Source of the DNA: Margaritifera margaritifera
Taxonomy: Eukaryota > Mollusca > Bivalvia > Unionida > Margaritiferidae
Length of the DNA stretch: 64,000 nucleotides
Direction of reading: 5' to 3'
NCBI GenBank assembly: GCA_029931535.1
Contig: JAQPZY010000659.1
Coordinates: 186,001 to 250,000 of the forward strand
In this document: positions 32,312-45,900 of the stretch, piece by piece
Layout of the letters: every line of letters starts with the position of its first letter
How positions within the stretch are numbered: position 1 is the stretch's first letter
Notes under the pieces: generated by a model
What the model was told of the DNA's origin: nothing
Databases searched by the model: none
What the model saw: the letters and a program-made list of their open reading frames with translations, nothing else
Program-made: the position numbers and the translations under genes

Positions 32312-35300
32312 TCTGTGACATTGTAAAAGCAGAAAGTACAAAGTAGACTTAAACCAAAATTTGGTCCTGCTGCAGATTCAGTTTTGAAGTTTGATTTATT
32401 ATTTCATTAAAAATATAATATAAATGCCTTATTGAAGGATACTGTATGCACATTAGTTTTGGCACGATTATTAATTGGTTATACATGCCATATGTTTGGT
32501 CTATTTTCCAGATTTAACTTTGGGTCAGATATTTCCAAATTTTCTGAAAATTGGTGAAAATGCTGTAAACAATGGCAGCAAAAGGAACTGAAGTTCAGCA
32601 TTAATAGGAGACAAAGTTTGACTATCCTAAAATAAATTCACCAGTGAGACTATGCCAGCCTGTCTCTAGTCATTTCTTTGCAAATGGTTTTCTAACTCTC
32701 TAAACTTAAAAGTTCGAGTATAGAATAGACGTGCTTTAAAATCTCTGTCAAGGGCAAAAAGATTGGTTGAACATGTCTGGATGAAGGTATTTTTTCTTTT
32801 GTGTTTTCTCTATTAAAAATCCATGTCTTGCTTGTGGTACACTGCAGACAAGACAGAAATAATTCAGATAGGATTCAATACATACTTAGACTCTCAAGCT
32901 CAAGGAGTTCACTCCAAAACCTCCAAACCAATCTGTTCAGAAAACCAGTTTTGTTTGAGAAAATATAGCCCTCTTAGATGAGCTCTAGATTGATGACGAT
33001 GTCTTGCAATATATTTGTCATCATGCAAACACATGAACATTGATTTTGAAAATTGTAATACAGGATTTGGTCAGATTTTCACTGTTGCTGGTATGGACCA
33101 GTCTCTAAATTGTTTGATTTTACAAAGGTTTGGTTATTGTGTTTACAGATAGAGCACAAAGTAGGTATGCATTTGCTTCTTGGAAACTTTTTACTTTGAC
33201 AACTACCCTATTTTCCAAGTCCATATTTCATCTTCATTTTATAATGCGTGATAGGTACAGAAACGTTATACAATCAACTGTATAATACATGTTAAATGTT
33301 GATGCTTGATTTGAAATCGGTTGAATTGGGCTTGTAATGTACTCCTTGAGCATAAGATTCAAGTTGTGATTGATATTCTGTCTGGGTTGATTTTTAATAG
33401 CAAGAATAGAAAAAATGACTTCAATCTTGTATTTGTTTACTATATGTATTTTCACTTGGGTCTGACCAATGTCTAAATTTATAAAATTTGGCTTTTTTCT
33501 ACATTGATTCATATTACTGGCTTCCATTATATTCTAAAAGTGAACATTTTCAGTTGTCAAAAATCTAGGGAATGTGAATCTATAGTCAGATAAAAGAAAG
33601 ATGCATTCATGTAAACTTGTCCAAAGCACTACACTCTGGGAACAATGTAAAATCAGATACAAAGTTCCCAATAAAGTGATAAACTCCTACCTTTTTACAT
33701 CATATTAATTTGGTTCTAATAAGATGCATTTGCTTAATTACAGTATTGATTCAAAATTCATAATAATTCGGTAACAATATTTGGTCATTGAATTTTGTGT
33801 TCAAATTGCTCAAATGACAATTTTCTTTAACTTCGAGGTACTACAGGTTTAAAGTTCATGTGCATATGAGGGTTTGTGAGCTTGAGTATCAGGCTGGCAC
33901 TGATTTTTAAACAAATGTGACAAAATCAAACTGTTGGGGGTTATAACAGCTTCCTATTCGGGGTATGAAGAAGATTTTGATGACCTTAAAATAGGCAATG
34001 TTTGATAGTTTTATATAGTAAAAGTTTGAAAATTCCAACAACAATAACTTGGATAAACGGTATGACTTGGAAAACTAGCTCAGTCCTGATGTAATACTCT
34101 AATGCAGTTGTTCCCAAACTTTTTTGATTGCAACACAAAATACAATCTTTTGCGACCCAAAATGCAGTACCATTATAGGGTTGCGACCTGGGGTGTGGGA
34201 ACCACTACTCTAATGTCTGTGACATTGTAAAAGCAGAAAGTACAAAGTAGACTTAAACCAAAATTTGGTCCTGGTGCAGATTCAGTTTTGAAGTTTGATT
34301 TATTATTTCATTAACAATATAATATAAATGCCTTATTGAAGGATACTGTATGCACATTAGTTTTGGCACGATTATTAATTGGTTATACATGCCATATGTT
34401 TGGTCTATTTTCCAGATTTAACTTTGGGTCAGATATTTCCAAATTTTCTGAAAATTGGTGAAAATGCTGTAAGCAATGGCATCAAAAGGAACTGAAGTTC
34501 AGCATTAGTAGGAGACAAATTTTGACTATCCTAAAATAAATTCACCAGTGAGACTATGCCAGCCTGTCTCTAGTCATTTCTTTGCAAATGGTTTTCTAAC
34601 TCTCTAAACTTAAAAGTTCGAGTATAGAATAGACGTGCTTTAAAATCTCTGTCAAGGGCAAAAAGATTGGTTGAACATGTCTGGATGAAGGTATTTTTTC
34701 TTTTGTGTTTTCTCTATTAAAAATCCATGTCTTGCTTGTGGTACACTGCAGACAAGACAGAAATAATTCAGATAGGATTCAATACATACTTAGACTCTCA
34801 AGCTCAAGGAGTTCACTCCAAAACCTCCAAACCAATCTGTTCAGAAAACCAGTTTTGTTTGAGAAAATATAGCCCTCTTAGATGAGCTCTAGATTGATGA
34901 AGATGTCTTGCAATATATTTGTCATCATGCAAACACATGAACATTGATTTTGAAAATTGTAATACAGGATTTGGTCAGATTTTCACTGTTGCTGGTATGG
35001 ACCAGTCTCTAAATTGTTTGATTTTACAAAGGTTTGGTTATTGTGTTTACAGATAGAGCAAAAAGTAGGTATGCATTTGATTCTTGGAAACTTTTTACTT
35101 TGACAACTACCCTATTTTCCAAGTCCATATTTCATCTTCATTTTATAATTCCTGATAGGTACAGAAACATTATACAATCAACTGTATAATACATGTTAAA
35201 TGTTGATGCTTGATTTGAAATCGGTTGAATTGGGCTTGTAATGTACTCCTTGAGCATAAGATTCAAGTTGTGATTGATATTCTGTCTGGGTTGATTTTTA

Positions 35301-38300
35301 ATAGCAAGAATAGAAAAAATGACTTCAATCTTGTATTTGTTTACTATATGTATTTTCACTTGGGTCTGACCAATGTCTAAATATATAAAATTTGGCTTTT
35401 TTCTACATTGATTCATATTACTGGCTTCCATTATATTCTAAAAGTGAACATTTTCAGTTGTCAAAAATCTAGGGAATGTGAATCTATAGTCAGATAAAAG
35501 AAAGATGCATTCATGTAAACTTGTCCAAAGCACTACACTCTGGGAACAATGTAAAATCAGATACAAAGTTCCCAATAAAGTGATAAACTCCTACCTTTTT
35601 ACATCATATTAATTTGGTTCTAATAAGATGCATTTGCTTAATTACAGTATTGATTCAAAATTCATAATAATTCGGTAACAATATTTGGTCATTGAATTTT
35701 GTGTTCAAATTGCTCAAATGACAATTTTCTTTAACTTCGAGGTACTACAGGTTTAAAATTCATGTGCATATGAGGGTTTGTGAGCTCGAGTATCAGGCTG
35801 GCACTGATTTTTAAACAAATGTGACAAAATCAAACTGTTGGGGGTTATAACAGCTTCCTATTCAGGGTATGAAGAAGATTTTGATGACCTTAAAATAGGC
35901 AATGTTTGATAGTTTTATATAGTAAAAGTTTGAAAATTCCAACAACAATAACTTGGATAAACGGCATGACTTGGAGAACTAGCTCAGTCCTGATGTAATA
36001 CTCTAATGCAGTTGTTCCCAAACTTTTTTGATTGCAACACAAAATACAATCTTTTGCGACCCAAAATGCAGTACCATTATAGGGTTGCGACCTGGGGTTT
36101 GGGAACCACTGCTCTAATGTCTGTGACATTGTAAAAGCAGAAAGTACAAAGTAGACTTAAACCAAAATTTGGTCCTGGTGCAGATTCAGTTTTGAAGTTT
36201 GATTTATTATTTCATTAAAAATATAATATAAATGCCTTATTGAAGGATACTGTATGCACATTAGTTTTGGCACGATTATTAATTGGTTATACATGCCATA
36301 TGTTTGGTCTATTTTCCAGATTTAACTTTGGGTCAGATATTTCCAAATTTTCTGAAAATTGGTGAAAATGCTGTAAACAATGGCAGCAAAAGGAACTGAA
36401 GTTCAGCATTAGTAGGAGACAAAGTTTGACTATCCTAAAATAAATTCACCAGTGAGACTATGCCAGCCTGTCTCTAGTCATTTCTTTGCAAATGGTTTTC
36501 TAACTCTCTAAACTTAAAAGTTCGAGTATAGAATAGACGTGCTTTAAAATCTCTGTCAAGGGCAAAAAGATTGGTTGAACATGTCTGGATGAGGGTATTT
36601 TTTCTTTTGTGTTTTCTCTATTAAAAATCCATGTCTTGCTTGTGGTACACTGCAGACAAGACAGAAATAATTCAGATAGGATTCAATACATACTTAGACT
36701 CTCAAGCTCAAGGAGTTCACTCCAAAACCTCCAAACCAATCTGTTCAGAAAACCAGTTTTGTTTGAGAAAATATAGCCCTCTTAGATGAGCTCTAGATTG
36801 ATGACGATGTCTTGCAATATATTTGTCATCATGCAAACACATGAACATTGATTTTGAAAATTGTAATACAGGATTTGGTCAGATTTTCACTGTTGCTGGT
36901 ATGGACCAGTCTCTAAATTGTTTGATTTTACAAAGGTTTGGTTATTGTGTTTACAGATAGAGCACAAAGTAGGTATGCATTTGATTCTTGGAAACTTTTT
37001 ACTTTGACAACTACCCTCTTTTCCAAGTCCATATTTCATCTTCATTTTATAATGCCTGATAGGTACAGAAACATTATACAATCGACTGTATAATACATGT
37101 TAAATGTTGATGCTGGATTTGAAATCGGTTGAATTGGGCTTGTAATGTACTCCTTGAGCATAAGATTCAAGTTGTGATTGATATTCTGTCTGGGTTGATT
37201 TTTAATAGCAAGAATAGAAAAAATGACTTCAATCTTGTATTTGTTTACTATATGTATTTTCACTTGGGTCTGACCAATGTTTAAATATATAAAATTTGGC
37301 TTTTTTCTACATTGATTCATATTACTGGCTTCCATTATATTCTAAAAGTGAACATTTTCAGTTGTCAAAAATCTAGGGAATGTGAATCTATAGTCAGATA
37401 AAAGAAAGATGCATTCATGTAAACTTGTCCAAAGCACTACACTCTGGGAACAATGTAAAATCAGATACAAAGTTCCCAATAAAGTGATAAACTCCTACCT
37501 TTTTACATCATATTAATTTGGTTCTAATAAGATGCATTTGCTTAATTACAGTATTGATTCAAAATTCATAATAATTCGGTAACAATATTTGGTCATTGAA
37601 TTTTGTGTTCAAATTGCTCAAATGACAATTTTCTTTAACTTCGACGTACTACAGGTTTAAAGTTCATGTGCATATGAGGGTTTGTGAGCTCGAGTATCAG
37701 GCTGGGACTGATTTTTAAACAAATGTGACAAAATCAAACTGTTGGGGTTTATAACAGCTTCCTATTCGGGGTATGAAGAAGATTTTGATGACCTTAAAAT
37801 AGGCAATGTTTGATAGTTTTATATAGTAAAAGTTTGAAAATTCCAACAACAATAACTTGGATAAACGGTATGACTTGGAAAACTAGCTCAGTCCTGATGT
37901 AATACTCTAATGCAGTTGTTCCCAAACTTTTTTGATTGCAACACAAAATACAATCTTTTGCGACCCAAAATGCAGTACCATTATAGGGTTGCGACCTGGG
38001 GTGTGGGAACCACTACTCTAATGTCTGTGACATTGTAAAAGCAGAAAGTACAAAGTAGACTTAAACCAAAATTTGGTCCTGGTGCAGATTCAGTTTTGAA
38101 GTTTGATTTATTATTTCATTAACAATATAATATAAATGCCTTATTGAAGGATACTGTATGCACATTAGTTTTGGCACGATTATTAATTGGTTATACATGC
38201 CATATGTTTGGTCTATTTTCCAGATTTAACTTTGGGTCAGATATTTCCAAATTTTCTGAAAATTGGTGAAAATGCTGTAAACAATGGCAGCAAAAGGAAC

Positions 38301-39809
38301 TGAAGTTCAGCATTAGTAGGAGACAAAGTTTGACTATCCTACAATAAATTCACCAGTGAGACTATGCCAGCCTGTCTCTAGTCATTTCTTTGCAAATGGT
38401 TTTCTAACTCTCTTAACTTAAAAGTTCGAGTATAGAAGAGACGTGCTTTAAAATCTCTGTGAAGGGCAAAAAGATTGGTTGAACATGTCTGGATGAAGGT
38501 ATTTTTTCTTTTGAGTTTTCTCTATTAAAAATCCATGTCTTGCTTGTGGTACACTGCAGACAAGACAGAAATAATTCAGATAGGATTCAATACATACTTA
38601 GACTCTCAAGCTCAAGGAGTTCACTCCAAAACCTACAAACCAATCTGTTCAGAAAACCAGTTTTGTTTGAGAAAATATAGCCCTCTTAGATGAGCTCTAG
38701 ATTGATGATGATGTCTTGCAATATATTTGTCATCATGCAAACACATGAACATTGATTTTGAAAATTGTAATAAAGGATTTGGTCAGATTTTCACTGTTGC
38801 TGGTATGGACCAGTCTCTAAATTGTTTGATTTTACAAAGGTTTGGTTATTGTGTTTACAGATAGAGCACAAAGTAGGTATGCATTTGATTCTTGGAAACT
38901 TTTTATTTTGACAACTACCCTCTTTTCCAAGTCCATATTTCATCTTCATTTTATAATGCGTGATAGGTACAGAAACATTATACAATCAACTGTATAATAC
39001 ATGTTAAATGTTGATGCTTGATTTGAAATCTGTTGAAATGGGCTTGTAATGTATTCCTTGAGCATAAGATTCAAGTTGTGACTGATATTCTGTCTGGGTT
39101 GATTTTTAATAGCAAGAATAGAAAAAATGACTTCAATCTTGTATTTGTTTACTATATGTATTTTCACTTGGGTCTGACCAATGTCTAAATATAAAAAATT
39201 TGGCTTTTTTCTACATTGATTCATATTACTGGCTTCCATTATATTCTAAAAGTGAACATTTTCAGTTGTCAAAAATCTAGGGAATGTGAATCTATAGTCA
39301 GATAAAAGAAAGATGCATTCATGTAAACTTGTCCAAAGCACTAGACTCTGGGAACAATGTAAAATCAGATACAAAGTTCCCAATAAAGTGATAAACTCCT
39401 ACCTTTTTACATCATATTAATTTGGTTCTAATAAGATGCATTTGCTTAATTACAGTATTGATTCAAAATTCATAATGATTCGATAACAATATTTGGTCAT
39501 TGAATTTTGTGTTCAAATTGCTCAAATGACAATTTTCTTTAACTTCGAGGTACCACAGGTTTAAAGTTCATGTGCATATGAGGGTTTGTGAGCTCGAGTA
39601 TCAGGCTGGCATTGATTTTTAAACAAATGTGAAAAAATTAAACTGTTGGGGGTTATAGCAGCTTCCTGTTTCGGGGTATGAAAAAGATTTTGATGACCTT
39701 AAAATAGGCAATGTTTGATAGTTTTATATAGCAAAAGCTTGAAAATTCCAACAACAGTAACTTGGATAAATGACAGGACTTGGAAAACTAGCTCAGTCCT
39801 GATGTAATA

Positions 39810-39913
39810 CTCTAATGCAGTTGTACCCAGACTTTTTTATGAGTCTTTTGCGGCCCAAAATGCAGTACCAGTATAGGGTTGTGACCTGGGGTTTGGGAAC
39901 CACTGCTCTAATG
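39810..39913. mobile_element. Shortened variant of the satellite MITE
   Basis: From the fifth monomer on, the MITE lacks an internal A-rich segment (TTGCAACACAAAATACAA in the first block). Here it is 88 bp (39818-39905). Type-B monomers have GTTGTACCCAGAC at its left end and type-A monomers have GTTGTTCCCAAAC. The CTCTAATG duplication is intact. Confidence 0.85.
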
Positions 39914-42900
39914 TCTGTGACATTGTAAAAGCAGAAAGTACAAAGTAGACTTCAACCAAAATTTGGTCCTGGTGAAGATTCAGTTTTGAAGTTTGATTTA
40001 TTATTACATTAAAAATAATTGATGACTATATATAAATGCCTTATTGAAGGATACTGTATGCACATTAGTTTTGGCACGATTATTAATTGGTTATACATGC
40101 CATATGTTTGGTCTATTTTCCACATTTAACTTTGGGTCAGATATTTCCAAATTTTCTGAAAATTGGTGAAAATGCTGTAAACAATGGCCACAAAAAGCAA
40201 CTGAAGTTCAGCATTAGTAGGAGACAAATTTTGACTATCCTACAATAAATTCACCAGTGAGACTATGCCAGCCTGTCTCTAGTCATTTCTTTGCAAATGG
40301 TTTTCTAACTATCTTAACTTAAAAGTTCGAGTATAGAATAGACGTGCTTTAAAATCTCTGTGAAGGGCAAAAAGATTGGTTGAACATGTCTGGATGAAGG
40401 TATTTTTTCTTTTGTGTGTTCTCTATTAAAAATCCATGTCTTGCTTGTGGTACACTGCAGACAAGACAAAAATAATTCAGATAGGATTCAATACATACTT
40501 AGACTCTCAAGCTCAAGGAGTTCACTCCAAAACCTCCAAACCAATCTGTTCAGAAAACCAGTTTTGTTTGAGAAAATATAGCCCTCTTAGATGAGCTCTA
40601 GATTGATGAAGATGTCTTGCAATATATTTTTCATCATGCAAACACATGAACATTGATTTTGAAAATTGTAATAAAGGATTTGGTCAGATTTTCACTGTTG
40701 CTGGTATGGACCAGTCTCTAAATTGTTTGATTTTACAAAGGTTTGGTTATTGTGTTTACAGATAGAGCACAAAGTAGGTATGCATTTGCTTCTTGGAAAT
40801 TTTTTATTTTGACAACTACCCTCTTTTCCAAGTCCATATTTCATCTTCATTTTATAATGCCTGATAGGTACAGAAACATTATACAATCGACTGTATAATA
40901 CATGTTAAATGTTGATGCTTGATTTGAAATCGGTTGAAATGGGCTTGTAATGTACTCCTTGAGCATAAGATTCAAGTTGTGATTGGTATTCTGTCTGGGT
41001 TGATTTTTAATAGCAAGAATAGAAAAAATGACTTCAATCTTGTATTTGTTTACTATATGTATTTTCACTTGGGTCTGACCAATGTCTAAATATAAAAAAT
41101 TTGGCTTTTTTCTACATTGATTCATATTACTGGCTTCCATTATATTCTAAAAGTGAACATTTTCAGTTGTCAAAAATCTAGGGAATGTGAATCTATAGTC
41201 AGATAAAAGAAAGATGTATTCATGTAAACTTGTCCAAAGCACTAGACTCTGGGAACAATGTAAAATCAGATACAAAGTTCCCAATAAAGTGATAAACTCC
41301 TACCTTTTTACATCATATTAATTTGGTTCTAATAAGATGCATTTGCTTAATTACAGTATTGATTCAAAATTCATAATGATTCGGTAACAATATTTGGTCA
41401 TTGAATTTTGTGTTCAAATTGCTCAAATGACAATTTTCTTTTACTTCGAGGTTCTACAGGTTTAAAGTTCATGTGCATATGAGGGTTTGTGAGCTCGAGT
41501 ATCAGGCTGGCACTGATTTTTAAACAAATGTGACAAAATCAAACTGTTGGGGGTTATAGCAGCTTCCTATTCGGGGTATGAAGAAGATTTTGATGACCTT
41601 AAAATAGGCAATGTTTGATAGTTTTATATAGTAAAAGTTTGAAAATTCCAACAACAATAACTTGGATACACGGCATGACTTGGAAAACTAGCTCAGTCCT
41701 GATGTAATACTCTAATGCAGTTGTTCCCAAACTTTTTTTTATCAGTCTTTTGCGGCCCAAAATGCAGTACCAATATAGGGTTGCGACCTGGGTTTTGGGA
41801 ACCACTGTTCTAATGTCTGTGACATTGTAAAAGCAGAAAGCACAAAGTAGACTTCAACCAAAATTTGGTACTGGTGCAGATTCAGTTTTGAAGTTTGAGT
41901 TATTATTACATTAAAAATATAATACAAATGCCTTATTGAAGGATACTGTATGCACATTAGTTATGGCACGATTATTAATTGGTTATACATGCCATATGTT
42001 TGGTCTATTTTCCACATTTAATTTTGGGTCAGATATTTCCAAATTTTCTGAAAATTGGTGAAAATGCTGTAAACAATACCTGCAAAGCAACTGAAGTTCA
42101 GCATTAGTAGGAGACAAATTTTGACTATCCTACAATAAATTCACCAGTGAGACTATGCCAGCCTGTCTCTAGTCATTTCTTTGCAAATGTTTTTCTAACT
42201 CTCTTATCTTAAAAGTTTGAGTATAGAAGATACGTGCTTTAAAATCTCTGTGAAGGGCAAAAAGATTGGTTGAACATGTCTGGATGAAGGTATTTTTTCT
42301 TTTGTGTGTTCTCTATTAAAAATCCATGTCTTGCTTGTGGTACACTGCAGACAAGACAAAAATAATTCAGATAGGATTCAATACATACTTAGACTCTCAA
42401 GCTCAAGGAGTTCACTCCAAAACCTCCAAACCAATCTGTTCAGAAAACCAGTTTTGTTTGAGAAAATATAGCCCTCTTAGATGAGCTCTAGATTGATGAA
42501 GATGTCTTGCAATATATTTTTCATCATGCAAACACATGAACATTGATTTTGAAAATTGTAATAAAGGATTTGGTCAGATTTTCACTGTTGCTGGTATGGA
42601 CCAGTCTCTAAATTGTTTGATTTTACAAAGGTTTGGTTATTGTGTTTACAGATAGAGCACAAAGTAGGTATGCATTTGCTTCTTGGAAATTTTTTATTTT
42701 GACAACTACCCTCTTTTCCAAGTCCATATTTCATCTTCATTTTATAATGCCTGATAGGTACAGAAACATTATACAATCGACTGTATAATACATGTTAAAT
42801 GTTGATGCTTGATTTGAAATCGGTTGAAATGGGCTTGTAATGTACTCCTTGAGCATAAGATTCAAGTTGTGATTGGTATTCTGTCTGGGTTGATTTTTAA

Positions 42901-45900
42901 TAGCAAGAATAGAAAAAATGACTTCAATCTTGTATTTGTTTACTATATGTATTTTCACTTGGGTCTGACCAATGTCTAAATATAAAAAATTTGGCTTTTT
43001 TCTACATTGATTCATATTACTGGCTTCCATTATATTCTAAAAGTGAACATTTTCAGTTGTCAAAAATCTAGGGAATGTGAATCTATAGTCAGATAAAAGA
43101 AAGATGCATTCATGTAAACTTGTCCAAAGCACTAGACTCTGGGAACAATGTAAAATCAGATACAAAGTTCCCAATAAAGTGATAAACTCCTACCTTTTTA
43201 CATCATATTAATTTGGTTCTAATAAGATGCATTTGCTTAATTACAGTATTGATTCAAAATTCATAATGATTCGATAACAATATTTGGTCATTGAATTTTG
43301 TGTTCAAATTGCTCAAATGACAATTTTCTTTAACTTCGAGGTACCACAGGTTTAAAGTTCATGTGCATATGAGGGTTTGTGAGCTCGAGTATCAGGCTGG
43401 CATTGATTTTTAAACAAATGTGAAAAAATTAAACTGTTGGGGGTTATAGCAGCTTCCTGTTTGGGGTATGAAAAAGATTTTGATGACCTTAAAATAGGCA
43501 ATGTTTGATAGTTTTATATAGCAAAAGCTTGAAAATTCCAACAACAGTAACTTGGATAAATGACAGGACTTGGAAAACTAGCTCAGTCCTGATGTAATAC
43601 TCTAATGCAGTTGTACCCAGACTTTTTTATCAGTCTTTTGCGGCCCAAAATGCAGTACCAGTATAGGGTTGTGACCATGAGTTTGGGAACCACTGCTCTA
43701 ATGTCTGTGACATTGTAAAAGCAGAAAGTACAAAGTAGACTTCAACCAAAATTTGGTCCTGGTGCAGATTCAGTTTTGAAGTTTGATTTATTATTACATT
43801 AAAAATAATTGATGACTATAATATAAATGCCTTATTGAAGGATACTGTATGCACATTAGTTTTGGCACGATTATTAATTGGTTATACATGCCATATGTTT
43901 GGTCTATTTTCCACATTTAACTTTGGGTCAGATATTTCCAAATTTTCTGAAAATTGGTGAAAATGCTGTAAACAATGGCCGCAAAAGCAACTGAAGCTCA
44001 GCATTAGTAGGAGACAAATTTTGACTATCCTACAATAAATTCACCAGTGAGACTATGCCAGCCTGTCTCTAGTCATTTCTTTGCAAATGGTTTTCGAACT
44101 CTCTTAACTTAAAAGTTCGAGTATAGAATAGACGTGCTTTAAAATCTCTGTGAAGGGCAAAAAGATTGGTTGAACATGTCTGGATGAAGGTATTTTTTCT
44201 TTTGTGTGTTCTCTATTAAAAATCCATGTCTTGCTTGTGGTACACTGCAGACAAGACAAAAATAATTCAGATAGGATTCAATACATACTTAGACTCTCAA
44301 GCTCAAGGAGTTCACTCCAAAACCTCCAAACCAATCTGTTCAGAAAACCAGTTTTGTTTGAGAAAATATAGCCCTCTTAGATGAGCTCTAGATTGATGAA
44401 GATGTCTTGCAATATATTTTTCATCATGCAAACACATGAACATTGATTTTGAAAATTGTAATAAAGGATTTGGTCAGATTTTCACTGTTGTTGGTATGGA
44501 CCAGTCTCTAAATTGTTTGATTTTACAAAGGTTTGGTTATTGTGTTTACAGATAGTGCACAAAGTAGGTATGCATTTGCTTCTTGGAAATTTTTTATTTT
44601 GACAACTACCCTCTTTTCCAAGTCCATATTTCATCTTCATTTTATAATGCCTGATAGGTACAGAAACATTATACAATCGACTGTATAATACATGTTAAAT
44701 GTTGATGCTTGATTTGAAATCGGTTGAAATGGGCTTGTAATGTACTCCTTGAGCATAAGATTCAAGTTGTGATTGGTATTCTGTCTGGGTTGATTTTTAA
44801 TAGCAAGAATAGAAAAAATGACTTCAATCTTGTATTTGTTTACTATATGTATTTTCACTTGGGTCTGACCAATGTCTAAATATAAAAAATTTGGCTTTTT
44901 TCTACATTGATTCATATTACTGGCTTCCATTATATTCTAAAAGTGAACATTTTCAGTTGTCAAAAATCTAGGGAATGTGAATCTATAGTCAGATAAAAGA
45001 AAGATGTATTCATGTAAACTTGTCCAAAGCACTAGACTCTGGGAACAATGTAAAATCAGATACAAAGTTCCCAATAAAGTGATAAACTCCTACCTTTTTA
45101 CATCATATTAATTTGGTTCTAATAAGATGCATTTGCTTAATTACAGTATTGATTCAAAATTCATAATGATTCGGTAACAATATTTGGTCATTGAATTTTG
45201 TGTTCAAATTGCTCAAATGACAATTTTCTTTAACTTCGAGGTACTACAGGTTTAAAGTTCATGTGCATATGAGGGTTTGTGAGCTCGAGTATCAGGCTGG
45301 CACTGATTTTTAAACAAATGTGACAAAATCAAACTGTTGGGGGTTATAGCAGCTTCCTATTCGGGGTATGAAGAAGATTTTGATGACCTTAAAAAAGGCA
45401 ATGTTTGATAGTTTGATATAGTAAAAGTTTAAAAATTCCAACAACAATAATTTGGATACACGGCATGACTTGGAAAACTAGCTCAGTCCTGATGTAATAC
45501 TCTAATGCAGTTGTTCCCAAACTTTTTTGATCAATCTTTTGCGGCCCAAAATGCAGTACCAGTATAGGGTTGTGAGCAGGGGTTTGTGAACCACTGCTCT
45601 AATGTCTGTGACATTGTAAAAGCAGAAAGTACAAAGTAGACTTCAACCAAAATTTGGTCCTGGTGCAGATTCACTTTTGAAGTTTGATTTATTATTACAT
45701 TAAAAATATAATATAAATGCTTTTTTGAAGGATACTGTATGCACATTAGTTTTGGCACGATTATTAATTGGCTATACATGCCATATGTTTGGTCTATTTT
45801 CCACATTTAACTTTGGGTCCGATATTTCCAAATTTTCTGAAAATTGGTGAAAATGCTGTAAACAATGACTGCAAAAGAAACTGAAGTTAAGCATTACCGG